NCBI GenBank assembly: GCA_025765615.1
Contig: JAIVFJ010000092.1
Location: forward strand, 186,001 to 250,000
Source: Zopfochytrium polystomum
Lineage: Eukaryota; Chytridiomycota; Chytridiomycetes; Chytridiales; Chytridiaceae
DNA length: 64,000 bases
Direction: 5' to 3'
A program made the translations under genes and the position numbers. A model generated the notes under the pieces. It had not been told where the DNA came from. It searched no databases and was given only the letters and a program-made list of their open reading frames with translations. Shown in pieces: positions 34,305 through 45,904 of this stretch. Numbering within the stretch: position 1 is the stretch's first letter; every line of letters begins with the position of its first letter.

Positions 34305-34541
34305 GGTAAAAACCTCTCCTAAATTGTCTGCTTGAGCAGAGGAGGAGGAAAACTATTAACACCAGGTTTCTGTTCCACTCAATACTTGGAGTATTTGTCA
34401 ACACTGCAAGCCAGCGCCTGGGTCTGCATTGGTGGTGGCTTGCTCTCCCCATGCGCATTGTGAGAACAATAACTTACAGCCACAATAGGTTCAGGTCCGT
34501 CTTGTGCCTCTTGCTGCTAACCAGTCAGCTCTGCCTAACAA
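34305..34541 (-). repeat. Partial copia LTR
   Basis: On the minus strand it starts TGTTAGGCAGAGCTGAC and is alignable over its length with 7423-7657. It stops at GGTTTTTACCC beside an A-rich run, so the distal half of the LTR is missing. No target duplication is evident. Confidence 0.88.
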
Positions 34542-35017
34542 GTCACTTAGGCCATTTTATTTCTTGTCGATGTAAGGAGTAGTACGCAAGTTTTGAAAGA
34601 CTTTGGTGCAGTTTTTACATTGGTCTACTAATAGGAGAAAAAGGGTGCTGCCACTTGCTGTTTTGTTGCAATTACAATTTGTCTTGATTAGGATCAACAA
34701 TGTGAAAGGGTACCAACAGAAAGCCCTTTCAATTATGAGCGTGCTGATACTAGTTTCATCACAAAAGGCGCATTGGTGCAGAAGGGCCTCCCACGCCGCT
34801 CGACACTACCCGCCCTGGCTCGCCGCCGTGCAGGGAGGGTGTCCAGATGACGAAGGTCAAAAGTTCCCAGTCGATTGACAACATCCGCGCTCAAAAGTCC
34901 CACTGCTGATACAACACCACTATACCCTTGAACGGCGGCCAAATCAAAAAAAAAACATCCCACACGACAAAAAAATGAGAACACGCTCAGGCCAACAAGC
35001 TTCCGAAATTTTCTCGC
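34542..35017. other. Intergenic, composition switch back to GC-rich
   Basis: No gene is supported. It lies between the partial LTR and the leftward gene ending at 35018. Confidence 0.45.
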
Positions 35018-36112
35018 TCAAATCCGCGCCTTTTCTGACTCTGCGAGCAGATTCCCCTCGCCAAACAGATCCGGCCGCGCCCTCCCGTCGACCCGCAGAT
35101 GGACGTCCGGACAGAACTTTGCCACGAGCACGATGTCCCAGCCGCCGTCCTCGCAGACGCGCCACGTGTACACCGAAACGGGTGTGACTTCAACTTTTGC
35201 TGCGGGTTCGACAGAAGCGGTGGCGGCGGCGGCGGCGGCGACGACGACGTCGGCGGCGGCGTCGCGGAGCTGGCGGGTGAACTCGCCGAGCGAGTGGCGG
35301 GTGTGGCGGTACCCGACGGGGATGTCGGGGAAGCGCAGGATGAGGAGGACCGGTGTTGCGGAGCGGACGGCGCGGCGGAGGGACGGGGCGAAGTGGGCGA
35401 CGCCGTGGGTGAAGAGGGTTGAGCCGAGGGAGGTGCCGCGGAGGGCCGGGTGGACGCAGGCGGAGCCTTTGTAGCACACCTGTTTTTTTTAGGTTTGTTT
35501 GGGTTGGATCAGTGGTTTGCGGAAGGTTGCCAAACAAATGAAGCGAAACGCACTGACCACAGCTCGATCGGGGTCGATGCGGAGGGGCACTTTCCAGGCT
35601 GGATCAAAGCTGCTACCCGCCGGCAAAAAATCTTTGCCGTGGAAGAAGGAGCACTGGAGGTTCTCGGGCAGGGGCATGGATGGGTCCATGACGACACGGA
35701 AGAGGCCCCGCTGAAGTCCCAAGACGCGATTCACAGCAGGCGCGTCGGTGGCAAAGAGGTAACGACCGGTGGCGAGCACGCGCATGGACTTTCCGGTTCG
35801 CTGCGACATGATTGCGGTCGGGTTAAGGGCGGCCGCGGTGGGGAACGGCTTCCCGGCTACGACAGCTTGGTTGAGCTCGTCATCATCATTGGCTGTGACG
35901 GCGACGGCGAGGAAGACGCAGCGCTGGGAGGCTTCGAGGATGAGGTCTTTGTCCGGGACGGGGAGGATGACGGACCGGGACACTTCGTCGGACGTCCAGA
36001 GGTCTCTGATGTCGGCGAGGAGTGGCTGAATTGAGTCGGAGTCGGGACCACCAGGAAAATCTTGTGGGGAACAAGGGGTAGAATATAAGGAACCTGTCAG
36101 CAGGTCAACCAA
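35018..36112 (-). CDS. Possible GNAT-fold acetyltransferase-like protein
   Basis: Two exons on the minus strand (36112-35558 and 35479-35018) joined by a GTCAGT...ACAG intron keep the frame and total about 339 residues. The second exon begins VCYKGSACVHPALRGTSLGST. This recalls the acetyl-CoA-binding motif A of GNAT enzymes (V-H-P-x-x-R-G-x-x-x-G-x-x-L). ILRFPDIPVGYRH, an Ala/Val run and a C-terminal segment ending LAESEKARI follow. The first exon contains LLADIRDLWTSDEVSRSVI and FHGKDFLPAGSSF. No ATG suits the 5' end. A likely splice acceptor (CACAAG, about 36059-36064) suggests that the true first exon lies upstream and is not identified. The GNAT assignment is tentative. Confidence 0.5.
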
Positions 36113-36710
36113 TTTCGCGACGTGTGTCTGTCAGCCGGTCTGGCCGGCCCGATCACTATTCTTCTTTTTTTTTACTTTTTTTTTTTTTTTCTTCGTCATC
36201 CGCAATCGTGCGACATATGGCGAAATGACGTAGGCTCCTTTTTTGTTTCATTCCAACTACTCTTCCAGCGGAACACGGGAGCTTCGGGCCGAAAGTGAGG
36301 CCGGGGGGGGACCAATCGCGGTGCGTCGCGAAATCCTGAAAAAAAAGGGGAAAAAAATTGGGAAAGAAACGCGAAAATAAGAAAAACAAAAAAGAGAAAC
36401 CCAATTGGACGGCCCCCACCAAAAAAAAGAAGAAAAAAAAACGAAACTATCGATTGATTCCAAAGCAACGGAGAGTTCTGCAAAGGTCTTCGTGCCTGTA
36501 TGCTTCGTCACTCTGTCTCGCTTCAGTCGCCCTGAGATATCTCTCTCTCGCTCTCTCTCGGAAAAAAAAAGAAGAGAAAGCGGCTTGGGCACCACTTGAT
36601 ATTCATAGCCAGATCTAAAACGCCACAACCCACGAAAAAAAAAAAAAAAAAAAAAGGGTTAGGGTTAAAGTGAAAGTTTAACAAAGCAAAACGCAACACA
36701 CAAAGAGCCC
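36113..36710. other. Intergenic; A/T runs and a short telomere-like motif
   Basis: Poly-T (36163-36191) and A-rich runs. AGGGTTAGGGTTA at about 36655-36667 follows a 20-base A-run. Two TTAGGG-type units are not enough to call an interstitial telomere. No gene seen. Confidence 0.5.
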
Positions 36711-37280
36711 ATGATCCCGTCATCCCTCTTCTCGTCGCGAGCAGTTCAAGTTCCACTGGGCCGCGGCTCCGCTGCTCCGCCGCCCCCGCAACCAACGACG
36801 ACGCTCCATGCCCCTCCTCCTCCTCCTCCCCCTGCCCCTCCCCCTCCTCTTCCTCCCCAGCAGGGTCCTCCTCCCCCTCCACCTCCTCACCACCACCGAG
36901 ACCACCACCGTTTTGTGGACGGAGCCGGCGGCAGCTACCACCACCATCACTACCACCACCGACTCCGCCCCGCCCACCACCACCACCACCAACACCATGC
37001 CGCCGCCGCCGCGCGAGGAGCAGCTTCGGCGGCTACGGCTGCGGCTGGGGCCTACAGCTCACTTGCCACGCGACCACCGCCTCCACGGCCGTCGTCGTCG
37101 TTGTCGTCGAGGTGCGTGATGTGCGACAGGCGCGCGGCGCAGGTGCGGCCGGCGGTGCCTTTGATGTCGTGCGCGGGGTTTGTCGGCGGCGGCGGCGGCG
37201 GCTTGAGCGGGAACGTTGAAGGTAAAGGAGTGTGAGAGGGCGTGTGCAAAGCAGACGAGACGCAGAGAGAGCGAGAGAGA

Positions 37281-37325
<45 letters not shown>

Positions 37326-38485
37326 GAGAGTGAGAGAGAGAGAGAGAGGCAAGAGACAGAGAGCAAGACAGAGACAGCGAGACAGACGGGTCGAACCGCA
37401 GATATTCCACCCTCCCAATCCTTCGATCCCCCCCTGTCGATCCATTCTCGTTTTTCCCCCCCCGTTTTTTCGACTCCAATTCGAAGCAAAAGCTATGCTT
37501 ATTCAAATACCATAAAAAACACTACTCCCCCTACTACACTTCCCAATACTACTCCACACACACACGCCGACGCCGCCGGCCGCCCCCGTCATCGCGCGTC
37601 ACTCGGCGCGACCCACGTCGCCGTTCGTTCGTCGCCGGCAGGCACAGCGCGCACTACCACGGCAGCAGCGGCGGCAGCAGCAGCAAAGCAACAGCGGCGG
37701 CAGGAGATACAGCACCAGCGGACGGCGGCGGCGGCTCGCACAGCACCAGCAGCAGCAGCAGTAGCGGCAGCGGCAGCGTCCGACGCCGTGTCGTCGTCTT
37801 CGGCGACGGCGACGAGGACGATGGCGGTGCGCGACGCGGCGGTGCTCCTCGAGGCCCTGGCGAGCGACAGAGGCGGCCGCGAACTAGGTGCGTGCGTGCG
37901 TGTGTGTTTGAAGCGCGCTTTTTGCCCCCCCCCCCCCTGCCCGCCACCTCCCCGCCCCCCGTTTCCTTCCCTCCCATACCTCGATCCCAACACCCGCTCT
38001 TGCCCTGGCCCCCACCTTCCCGCTCCTCGTGGACAACCTTCTCCTTTCTCGCCCGCTTCATTTTTCCTCCCCGCGCGGGCCCAGCCGTCTGTCTGTCTGT
38101 CCGTCTGTCTGTCTGCCTGTCTGTCTGTCTGTCTGTCTGTCTGCCTTGGGGCAAGGTGGTCAGGCGTCGCGCGATCGGGTGGGTCGTGGGCGTGGTGGGG
38201 CGGGGGCGGCGCGGCGGGGGAATGGGGCGGGAAACAAGTCGAAGAAAAAGCTCCGCGCCGACCAGCGAGTGACAGAGGGGGAGACGGAAGTTGGCCCAAT
38301 CCGTTTGGGCTTTTTGTCTTCGGCAGACGCGTTGGCGGGGGGGGTCTTCGCGATTGGTTTCTTGCGAATGTTTTGGTGATTCCAATTGGTCCCCTCTCTG
38401 TCTGTCTGTCTGTCTCTCTGTCGGCCGCGTCTGTCCTTCTGCTAAACTCTAACAACAACAAAAATTTTTTGCTCGCCACCAAACC

Positions 38486-38516
<31 letters not shown>

Positions 38517-39204
38517 CATGACCAAAAAAAAAAAAAAAAAGAGCGCCTCCAAGCCCAAGCCCGCATGGCGTTCGAGTCACGCGTGAGGCAGGCACGGCAG
38601 TTCCATTTCAATTTATCCATTGCTTTTTTTGCCTAACCCTTGTGGCGTGACCCGACTGACCGAATCGTCCTGTCCCATTCTCGCTCTCTGTCTCTCTCTC
38701 TCTCTCTCGCTCTCTCTCTCTCTCTCCCTTCTCTCTCTCACTCTCTCACTCACTCTCTCACTCTCTCTCTCTCTCTCACACACACCAGGCAAAAGCAACC
38801 GCCTCGACCCTACTCTCGACCCTCACCTCCACCTTCCCCCGCGCCCCACCGCCACCACCGCAACCACTGCCACCACCACTACCACCACCTTACGCCTCCG
38901 CCGCCGTCGCCGTCGCCGTCGCGGCGACCCAGCCGCAGCAGCAGCCACCGGACTCTCCACGCGCCCCGTCAGCCGCCGCACCGCACGGCGCCGACGCAGC
39001 GGGTGGTGCGGGCGCGGGTGCACAGCAGCAGCAGCAGCAGCAGCAGCAGGGACGGGAGGGGCCGGCACGTCGACGGCAGGGGCAGGGACAGCAGCAGCAG
39101 CGGCTGGTCGTGGCGCTGGAGGTGCTGGTGGAGAAGGTGGTGCGGGACCTGGACGCGCTGGGCGAGCGGTGGGCGGCGATGCAGATTGTGCGGCAGCAGC
39201 TGGG

Positions 39205-39238
<34 letters not shown>

Positions 39239-39592
39239 ACGAGTAGTAGTACGGGTAGTACGGATTTGGGTACGTCTGCGGCGGCGGCGGGTGCGATTGC
39301 GATTGCGGCGGCAGCGGCGGCGGTGGGGGACGGGTACGAATACGAAAACGGATACGGATGCGAGGTCGACGGCGACGGCGACGGCGACGGAGGAAGAGGC
39401 GGGGAGGGGCGCGGGGTGGTTCTTTGGCGCGACGGCGGCGGCGGCGGCGGGTGTGCGTGTGGATGCTGCGCGCCAGAGGACGCGACGGAGGATCCCCCCT
39501 CGGCGGCGACGGCGGCGGATGGAGGGTCCCGCGTGGCGCGGGGTGATTTGATGCGACTGGAATGGGAAGGGAAGATGGATTTTGATGGATGA
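36711..39592 (+). CDS. Pro/His/Ala/Gln-rich protein, four exons, 533 aa, unknown
   Basis: The exons 36711-37221, 37642-37887, 38542-38582 and 38789-39592 have GT donors and AG acceptors and join in phase to 533 residues with G/C-ending codons. The first exon is Pro- then His-rich and ends with a small Cys-bearing patch (SRCVMCDRR, LMSCAGF). The second and third give a charged, probably helical segment (KQQRRQEIQHQR; AVRDAAVLLEALASDR; RLQAQARMAFESR). The fourth has Pro and Gln runs, then an amphipathic stretch (VLVEKVVRDLDALGERWAAM), poly-Ala and acidic/Gly repeats, ending KMDFDG. I recognise no family. The composition suits a transcription-associated or condensate-forming protein, but that is speculation. 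The 41-nt exon is the least certain. Confidence 0.55.
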
Positions 39593-40583
39593 GGACTCTT
39601 CCACTTCTTTGCGCCCCGCCGCTGCTGTAACCGAAACGAAAAGTCGAGGGGAGGGTTGCTTTTGCCACCGCCAAAACTTAACGCACTGCTCTGTTGATAA
39701 TAAAATAATTGGTTTGATTTTTTCTTTTGTTTTTTTTTTGTTTTTGTTTTCCCCTCGTTGGTTGCTGTCGTTTCGTTGTTTGAAAGCACTTGTTCGTTTC
39801 CTTTCTCGTTTTCTTTTCCTTCTGTTTTTCTTTCTTTATTTGGGGTTGGCCATTGTTTTTATATGTAATACTTGGGAGTGTTCTCCCTTTTTCGCGAGAG
39901 AGCACACTTTGGGTTTCCTCTCCTACGACACACACACACACACACACACCACACACACAACTCGCGCAGCGATGTTTGCCGTTGGGGGGTAGGTAGTAGG
40001 ACGAGGAGGAGGAGGGATGAAGAGAGATATTCGGGCGCACCCGCGTCGCACTGCGTCGTTCGCGTGTCGGCCACTTCGAGTAGGGAAAAAGGTAAAAAAA
40101 GGGGGAGCAAAGGAAATGGGAGTTGAAACGAAAGAAGAAAAGAAAGAAGGAGAAAACACTCATGGACAGTGCGAGATGACACAGGCGAACGAAAAGGAGG
40201 AAAGAAAAGGAGAAAGGGGCGGCGACAAAGGTTTTCGAATAACCAGCCCCTTCCTTTTGACAGACGGCAGCGAAAAGCGTGTAAAAAAACATAAAAAAAA
40301 ATAGGGACAAGAACAAAAACATGACATGATGACAGGAGAGAGAGCGGTGCCTGCACTCGCAAGAACGAAAAAGGGCTTGTCTTTAATGACACCAACAGGG
40401 AACAAAAGAGGACACAGCGATAGAAACGGGAGAGGGGGCCAAGAGACCCCCCGCTAACCTCGACCAGCGATAGAAAGAGCCCGGGAACTTACATATGGCA
40501 TCCCACTCAAAAAAAATTCATACAAAACTTCCCTCCTCCGCACGGATTGTTACAAAATCAACACAATGGTCGACCGCAGCTCG
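39593..40583. other. Intergenic, between convergent genes
   Basis: T-rich then A-rich DNA with a (CA)n tract at about 39929-39950. It lies between the ends of a rightward and a leftward gene. No gene is supported. Confidence 0.55.
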
Positions 40584-41714
40584 TCAGTATGTGGCCGCCA
40601 CGGGGACTGCGGCGTTGATGCTCGAAGCGCCAGTGACCTGTGCCAATGTGACGCCGGTGGTGCCAGCCGCGCCGGCGCTGGACGACGACGACGACGACGT
40701 GGTTTTCGTCGCGGTAGTGGTGCTCGTTGTGGTCTTTGCGGCGGTCGTGGTCGCGGCGGAGCTCGACGACGAGCTGCTTGTCGCCTTGTTGGTCGTCGTC
40801 GTCGAGGCGGAGGAGGAAGACGAGGTGGTAGTCTTGACTGCGGAGGACGACGACGAGGACGACGACGCCGCCGTCGTCGTGGTCTTGACGGCGGACGATG
40901 AAGACGACGACGACGAGGAGGACGTCGTGGTCTTGACTGCGGACGATGACGATGACGATGACGATGACGAGGACGTTGACGTGGCCTTGGCGGAGGATGA
41001 CGACGAGGACGACGACGACGACGACGACGTGGCCTTCGCTGAGGACGACGACGACGAGGAAGAGGATGTCATGGTCACCGTAGACGTGGAGGTCACCTTT
41101 GCGGCCATCGAGGACGTGCTGGCGCCGTTGACGGTGACAATGACGACGGAAACGGTCGGGGCGACCGTAATGGTCACGGTGGTGACCGTCGGGTTTGCTG
41201 ACGCCGACGCCGTGGTTGTTTTAGCCACAGAGGCCGACGACACCGAGGAGGAGGATGATGATGAAGTAGACTTTGCGGCGGAGGAGGAGGAGGAGGAGGA
41301 GGAGGAGGAGGAGGACGAGGAGGAAGAAGTTGCTTTCGCCGCAGAGGTTGTTGTTGTTGTCACTGTCGTGGTAGAGGTGGTTGTGGCTTTCGCCGCACTG
41401 CTGCTACTAGCGGCGGCCGAGGAGCTGGCAGATGACGACGAAGAGGAGGAGGAGGAGGCCGCGGCCGCAGCGTTTCCCGCGGCCCGCCGCGGTCGGGCGT
41501 GGGACGGGACCGCAGATAGGCTGGCAAGGGCGACGCACAAGGCGAGAGCCAGGACGAGAATGCGAGCGGCGGCGGCAAGCGGCGATGACGTGGCAGAAGG
41601 GTTTCTCCACGGTCGTTGGTTGTTGTTGCGGGTGCTGCGACCGTTGCTGCTGCTAGTGCGCATGCTGGTGCGGCAGGTCGGGAAGCGAGCGTTGGGGGCG
41701 TGCGGTGCTGGCAT
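40584..41714 (-). CDS. Secreted Ser/Thr-rich mucin-like protein
   Basis: The start is chosen at 41714 (MPAPHAPNARFPTCRTS). The frame is open further upstream, but this is the last Met before a basic N-terminal region and a signal-anchor-like segment (ILVLALALCVALASL). The mature part is built of runs of 7-16 serines alternating with AVKTTT/AKATS blocks, plus one less repetitive island (TVTTVTITVAPTVSVVIVTV) and the end AAVPVAATY. It is probably heavily O-glycosylated and exported to the wall or surface. No clear GPI signal or enzyme domain is seen. At DNA level the Ser runs are GAC/GAG-rich trinucleotide arrays on the plus strand and may vary in length between strains. Confidence 0.7.
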   Translation of the reverse strand: MPAPHAPNARFPTCRTSMRTSSSNGRSTRNNNQRPWRNPSATSSPLAAAARILVLALALCVALASLSAVPSHARPRRAAGNAAAAASSSSSSSSSASSSAAASSSSAAKATTTSTTTVTTTTTSAAKATSSSSSSSSSSSSSSSSAAKSTSSSSSSSVSSASVAKTTTASASANPTVTTVTITVAPTVSVVIVTVNGASTSSMAAKVTSTSTVTMTSSSSSSSSSAKATSSSSSSSSSSSSAKATSTSSSSSSSSSSSAVKTTTSSSSSSSSSSAVKTTTTAASSSSSSSSAVKTTTSSSSSASTTTTNKATSSSSSSSAATTTAAKTTTSTTTATKTTSSSSSSSAGAAGTTGVTLAQVTGASSINAAVPVAATY

Positions 41715-42430
41715 GGCTTTCCTTTTTGGATTGAGTGGGCGAGTGAGTACTCGGTTTTGCAGGAGGTGGGGTTGAAGTGGGGGTAGGTTCAAGAAGGAGG
41801 AGAAGAAGGAGGGAGGAGCGCGCGGTTGACGGTGGAAATTCGGAGCGACTTAAATATAAAATGTGGCGGGGGCGGTGCTTGATTGATGATGCGGTCGAAC
41901 CCCGCCCGCTTTCCTTTTCTGGCTGGCTCATTTTTTTTTTTTTTTAATTTGCACGCCGCCGCCGCCGCCGCCGCCGCTGCCGTTCGTGATTTGGTGCGGA
42001 ATGGAAAATAGCCGTGCGTGCGTGCATTGCACACAATGAAGCGACCGTTGATCTCCCTCCGTCTGTCTGCCTGTCTATCTGACTGTCTGTCTGTCTGTTT
42101 GTCGCTCCTTTTTGTCTCTCCCGCTCGCACACACAGCAAAATCTCTTTTGACAGGTTTGCAAGACGGCAGCTTCGATACCGCAAGCAAACTCCCCCCATC
42201 GGCCCAATTTGACGAAAGATTCGGATTGCAAGTAAAGAGAGTGTTTGCCGTGATTGCACACCCCCCAACAAAACACCCCTAACCAGGAAAAAAAGTGTCC
42301 GAATAGAAAGTAGACAAAAAAAGAAAAACGAGAAAATTCAAGAAGAACAAAAAAGATAAAAACAAATTTGGGCCAAACGAGTTCTTTCCACCCCCCAAAT
42401 TTGTCCCTGCAAAAAGGCTTTGATGATTAA

Positions 42431-42477
<47 letters not shown>

Positions 42478-42901
42478 TGTGTGTGTGTGTGTGTGAGACA
42501 GACAATTAAGAGACAGACAGACGTCATAAGTCCAGCTGATCTTCCCAAAAAGAGATAAAAGTACGAAAAAATTTCCGAGTATTAATATTCAAATCCGATT
42601 CCTTTTTGATTTCCCTCCACAAATATCGATCGATGGGGTGATCGAGTCAGACTTGGTCATACTGTTTTTGACAATCAACGAACCTAAACAGAAAGGAACG
42701 ACTTGCAAGCAATCCTTGCCAAAAAAAAAAAAAAAAAAAAAAAGGAAGAAGAGAAAAAAGGATTAAAGACGAAGCCTTCAATGGATAACTAGGGGTACCT
42801 GTTGACTTATAAACAGTCCTTGCAAAAAAAAAAGAAAGAGGGAAGAAAATTTATTAAGTAGCAAGGTCACATAGAGAGCTTGAGAAGCTGCACAGAATGA
42901 A
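41715..42901. other. Intergenic; microsatellites, then Helitron 3' flank
   Basis: Includes (GCC)n at about 41955-41978, a GTCT tract (42061-42098), a GA then GT tract (42431-42495) and a poly-A run (42721-42743). The Helitron 3' terminus should fall between about 42700 and 42901. A CTAG at 42789-42792 is a candidate but no convincing 3' hairpin was seen. Confidence 0.45.
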
Positions 42902-44845
42902 TTAAACCCTAAGATGATCCACCAACTCCTTGTAAACCACATTTCTAATAGTTGGTCCACCTTTTTCTTGATTGTGTTTTGCAGTTATTATAAGATCTGC
43001 TGGGGATGTCACTCTTGAAAAAGCAACATAGGACTGTCCAAGTGCAAACACATCCTCCCACATATCCAGTCCAACCTTTTTCAAAGTCTGGCCTTGGGAC
43101 TTGTTGATGGACATTGCAAACGCAGGTCTAACAGGAAATTGCTTTCTGGTGAACTCAAAGGGAAATCCTGAATCACTGGGTTGCAGAGAGATTCTGGGAA
43201 GGAGGACTTTCTCTCCTTTCCTGCTGCCCACAACAACTTCACAGAGCAGCACATTGGGGCAGACCTCACATAGGATGAGGCGTGTCCCATTGCAGAGTCC
43301 ATCTGTCAGGTTGCGAAGGAGGATGAGAGGCATTCCCACTTTGACAATTAGCCTGTGGGGAGGCAGGCTGGAAGGGCTAAGGGTCTTGAGGAACTCGGGG
43401 CTAATGAGAAGGCTGTTGCCTTCGTTGTCTCCAACTGGGGAGTCAGCAGAAAGTAGCTCCTGGGTATCTCCTGGAAGCTGCTGCACAGCATACTCATTGA
43501 ACAGATGAACCACATCATTCCTTGCAGCCAAAATACACCTGTCTGCGAGGTAGGATGCAAAAGCTTCCCCTGGCTGCTGAACTGCTGCACCAAAATCATC
43601 ATAGACTGCCTCAAACAGTTGCCTCACGCGAGGACTGCCATCTTTTGCAGGAAAGGTGAGGGTGCTGATGTAGTCTGGGACAATGACATGATTGGATGCT
43701 CCATTTGGAGTGTCAAACTGCTGCAGGCCACCCCTGCCAAGGCAACCCAACCATCCAGCAAAGTCAACGGCATTCTGATTTGCTGTTCCCTGCGCAAGCC
43801 TCATGTTGGTTCTCAGCTCAAGCATCCTGACATGCCTCCAAAGGTTTGAGAACTTGCAGGAAGCCTTCAGGATCATGGTCTTTGTGGCGTTGGACACAAC
43901 AGGTGCAGTCTGCTTAAAGTCGCCCCCAAGAAGCACTACTTTCCTCCAAATGGGGTTTCAGCCATCTGAGGATCCGAGGGCCTGACAACATCCCGCAGGA
44001 CTCTGTCAATTACATCCAGAGCCAAGGAGTTGAGCATGGATATCTCATCCAATGCAATGAGATCAGCCAAGTACAGCTCCAGTGCACAGTCAGTGGACAT
44101 TTTGATGCCAGACTGAGAGTCAGCATCGAGCTCTATGGGGATGGCAAATCGAGAGTGGGCAGTTGTCCCGCCAGCCAGCAGCAGCACAGCTATTCCTGAA
44201 GAAGCTACAGCATGGGCAATCCTGCCCTGACCAAAGCGGCCTTGACTGCTGCGGACTTTTGCCAAGATGGCATTGTAGACAAAGGTCTTGCCGCATCCTC
44301 CCACTCCCTGAAGATAAAAGATTCGACCTTCTGGGGGAGGCAACACTCCAGGTTGTCCACATTGCTCAACAGCATCCACCACTGCCCTGTAAGCAAAGGC
44401 CTGCTCCTGGTTGAAGCTCCTTTCAGCATTTGCCACAACGGCCTCCAGCTGCTGCTGGTTGTAGTCCGAGTTTAGCCTTTGAAAAATCAGCTCGAGCCGG
44501 CCTTCCAGCGCCAGCACAGGCTCAGGCTGGAACTCTTCCAGCTGTGGCAGGGTGGGGAAGTTGCACAGTGAGGTTGACAAACTCTGCAGGGACGCGTCCA
44601 GCAGCCTCAACACAGTGCAGTACATGTGGTCTGTAGGGGCAAGATCCAGATTCCCATGCTCCAGCTGAGCTGTGCGAAGCTGGTCAGCGACCATCTCATT
44701 CCTGAAATCATTGTAGAGAGCCCTTGGATCTGCTGGAGCATTGAAAGCGAGGAGCAGTGCAAACAGCCTGATAAACTCTCTTGAGCTTGTCATCACGCAC
44801 ACGCCCTGCTGCAAGCACCGAACTGCCTCACGATCATCAGCAGTC
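42902..44845 (-). pseudogene. Helitron Pif1-like helicase part
   Basis: The order of motifs matches SF1B helicases. Walker A is GVGGCGKT (about 44283-44306), then AVASSGIAVLLLAGG, Walker B ALDEISML, GGDFKQTAPVV, and near the end AFAMSINKSQGQT and SYVAFSRVTSPADL. The frame ends VVYKELVDHLRV. Two single-base losses break it, at about 44847 (the junction with the Rep part) and about 43936 (between PFGGK and the next segment). Confidence 0.9.
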
Positions 44846-45904
44846 AACCACGTCGCACACAGGCCTCCTGAAACGTTCCAAAGGTGGTTCCTTCCACAGT
44901 CCAGAGCTGCTCAAAAGATGTAGGGCCTCGGACGTTGGCCAGAAGAACGCGGAGGAAATATCTCTCAGAGTCCCAAGGGCTTGCCGCATACATCCTACCA
45001 ATTGTTGCTGCAGCCTGCTGCCTCTGACGCTTTGCCCACCTCGCCTGCCTCTGGTTCCACGTGTAGTGCTCAGGAACTTCAAAGTACAACAGCCTCCTTG
45101 CATTTTCATCACGCTCGTTCAGTCTGAAGAAAGCAAGAAGCTTGGAGTCCCTCTGAAGGGCAGCGACTTCCTCAAGGTCAGCATCCTCGTCAAAGTACAC
45201 TGGCTGCTGGTCAGGGAGATGCACAGCCAATCTTGTGACTGACGGTATCTGGCCTTGCATGTGGAACTGGAAGATCCTCCAGCAGGCCTCCTGAGCAGAC
45301 ACGTAGCGGGCATCAAGGAACTCATTGATCTCATCCAAGCAGACAGCCACCTCTCCAGAGCTCACGGTCACCCTTGCCATGTCATGGCCCTTGTGCAAGT
45401 ATTTCATGAGGTACTTGATGGCCCTCATGGTGGCGCAAATCTCCACATTGATGTGCGCCTGGTACTTTTTGGACAGATACCGGTTGAATGCAACCACCCA
45501 ATGGTTGTCCACTTCAAAGCCACGTGGGAGGGTGAAATGCCGTCCATTATTTCTGCGACGGTACTTGATGCCACCTTCAGGAGACACCTCTGTCTGATTG
45601 ACCCACGGCTTGGGAAACCCTTTTGTGCACTTGGTGGTGCCAGCAGGTTTGCAACGGTCAGAGCAAGAGTGAATCATGGTCTCCTTGATAATCCTGTAAA
45701 GCTCTGGATCCTCCTGAGGGTCAGGCAGCTCTGCACTCACAAATCGATCATAGTCGTCTGGGGTCTGGGGTGTGTCACTGGGGTCCAGCCAGGAGGCGAT
45801 ATGGGCATGGGGCAAGCCATGCTTTTGAAACTCCACCACCCAAACCACTGCAACCTGCTTGCCAAAGCAGATTTTCAAATCCTCCAGCAGGCTCTTTAGC
45901 TTCA
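44846..45904 (-). pseudogene. Helitron Rep (HUH) part
   Basis: Contains the HUH-type motif KHGLPHAHI (45798-45824) and the downstream two-Tyr motif KYLMKYLHKG (about 45385-45416). These are the catalytic centres for rolling-circle nicking in Helitrons. It also carries HSCSDRCKPAGTTKCTKGFPK. Its upstream continuation is cut off at 45905 by the 2.1-kb insertion. Confidence 0.9.

Noticed and set aside
36655..36667. Interstitial telomere (TTAGGG repeats)
   Set aside because: Only about two units after a poly-A run; too short to support a telomeric or fusion origin.
37589..38620. Minus-strand 343-codon frame
   Set aside because: It overlaps the better-supported spliced plus-strand gene and is mostly translated simple sequence.
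42780..42800. Helitron 3' end at CTAG
   Set aside because: No hairpin of the expected type just upstream; kept only as a weak candidate.
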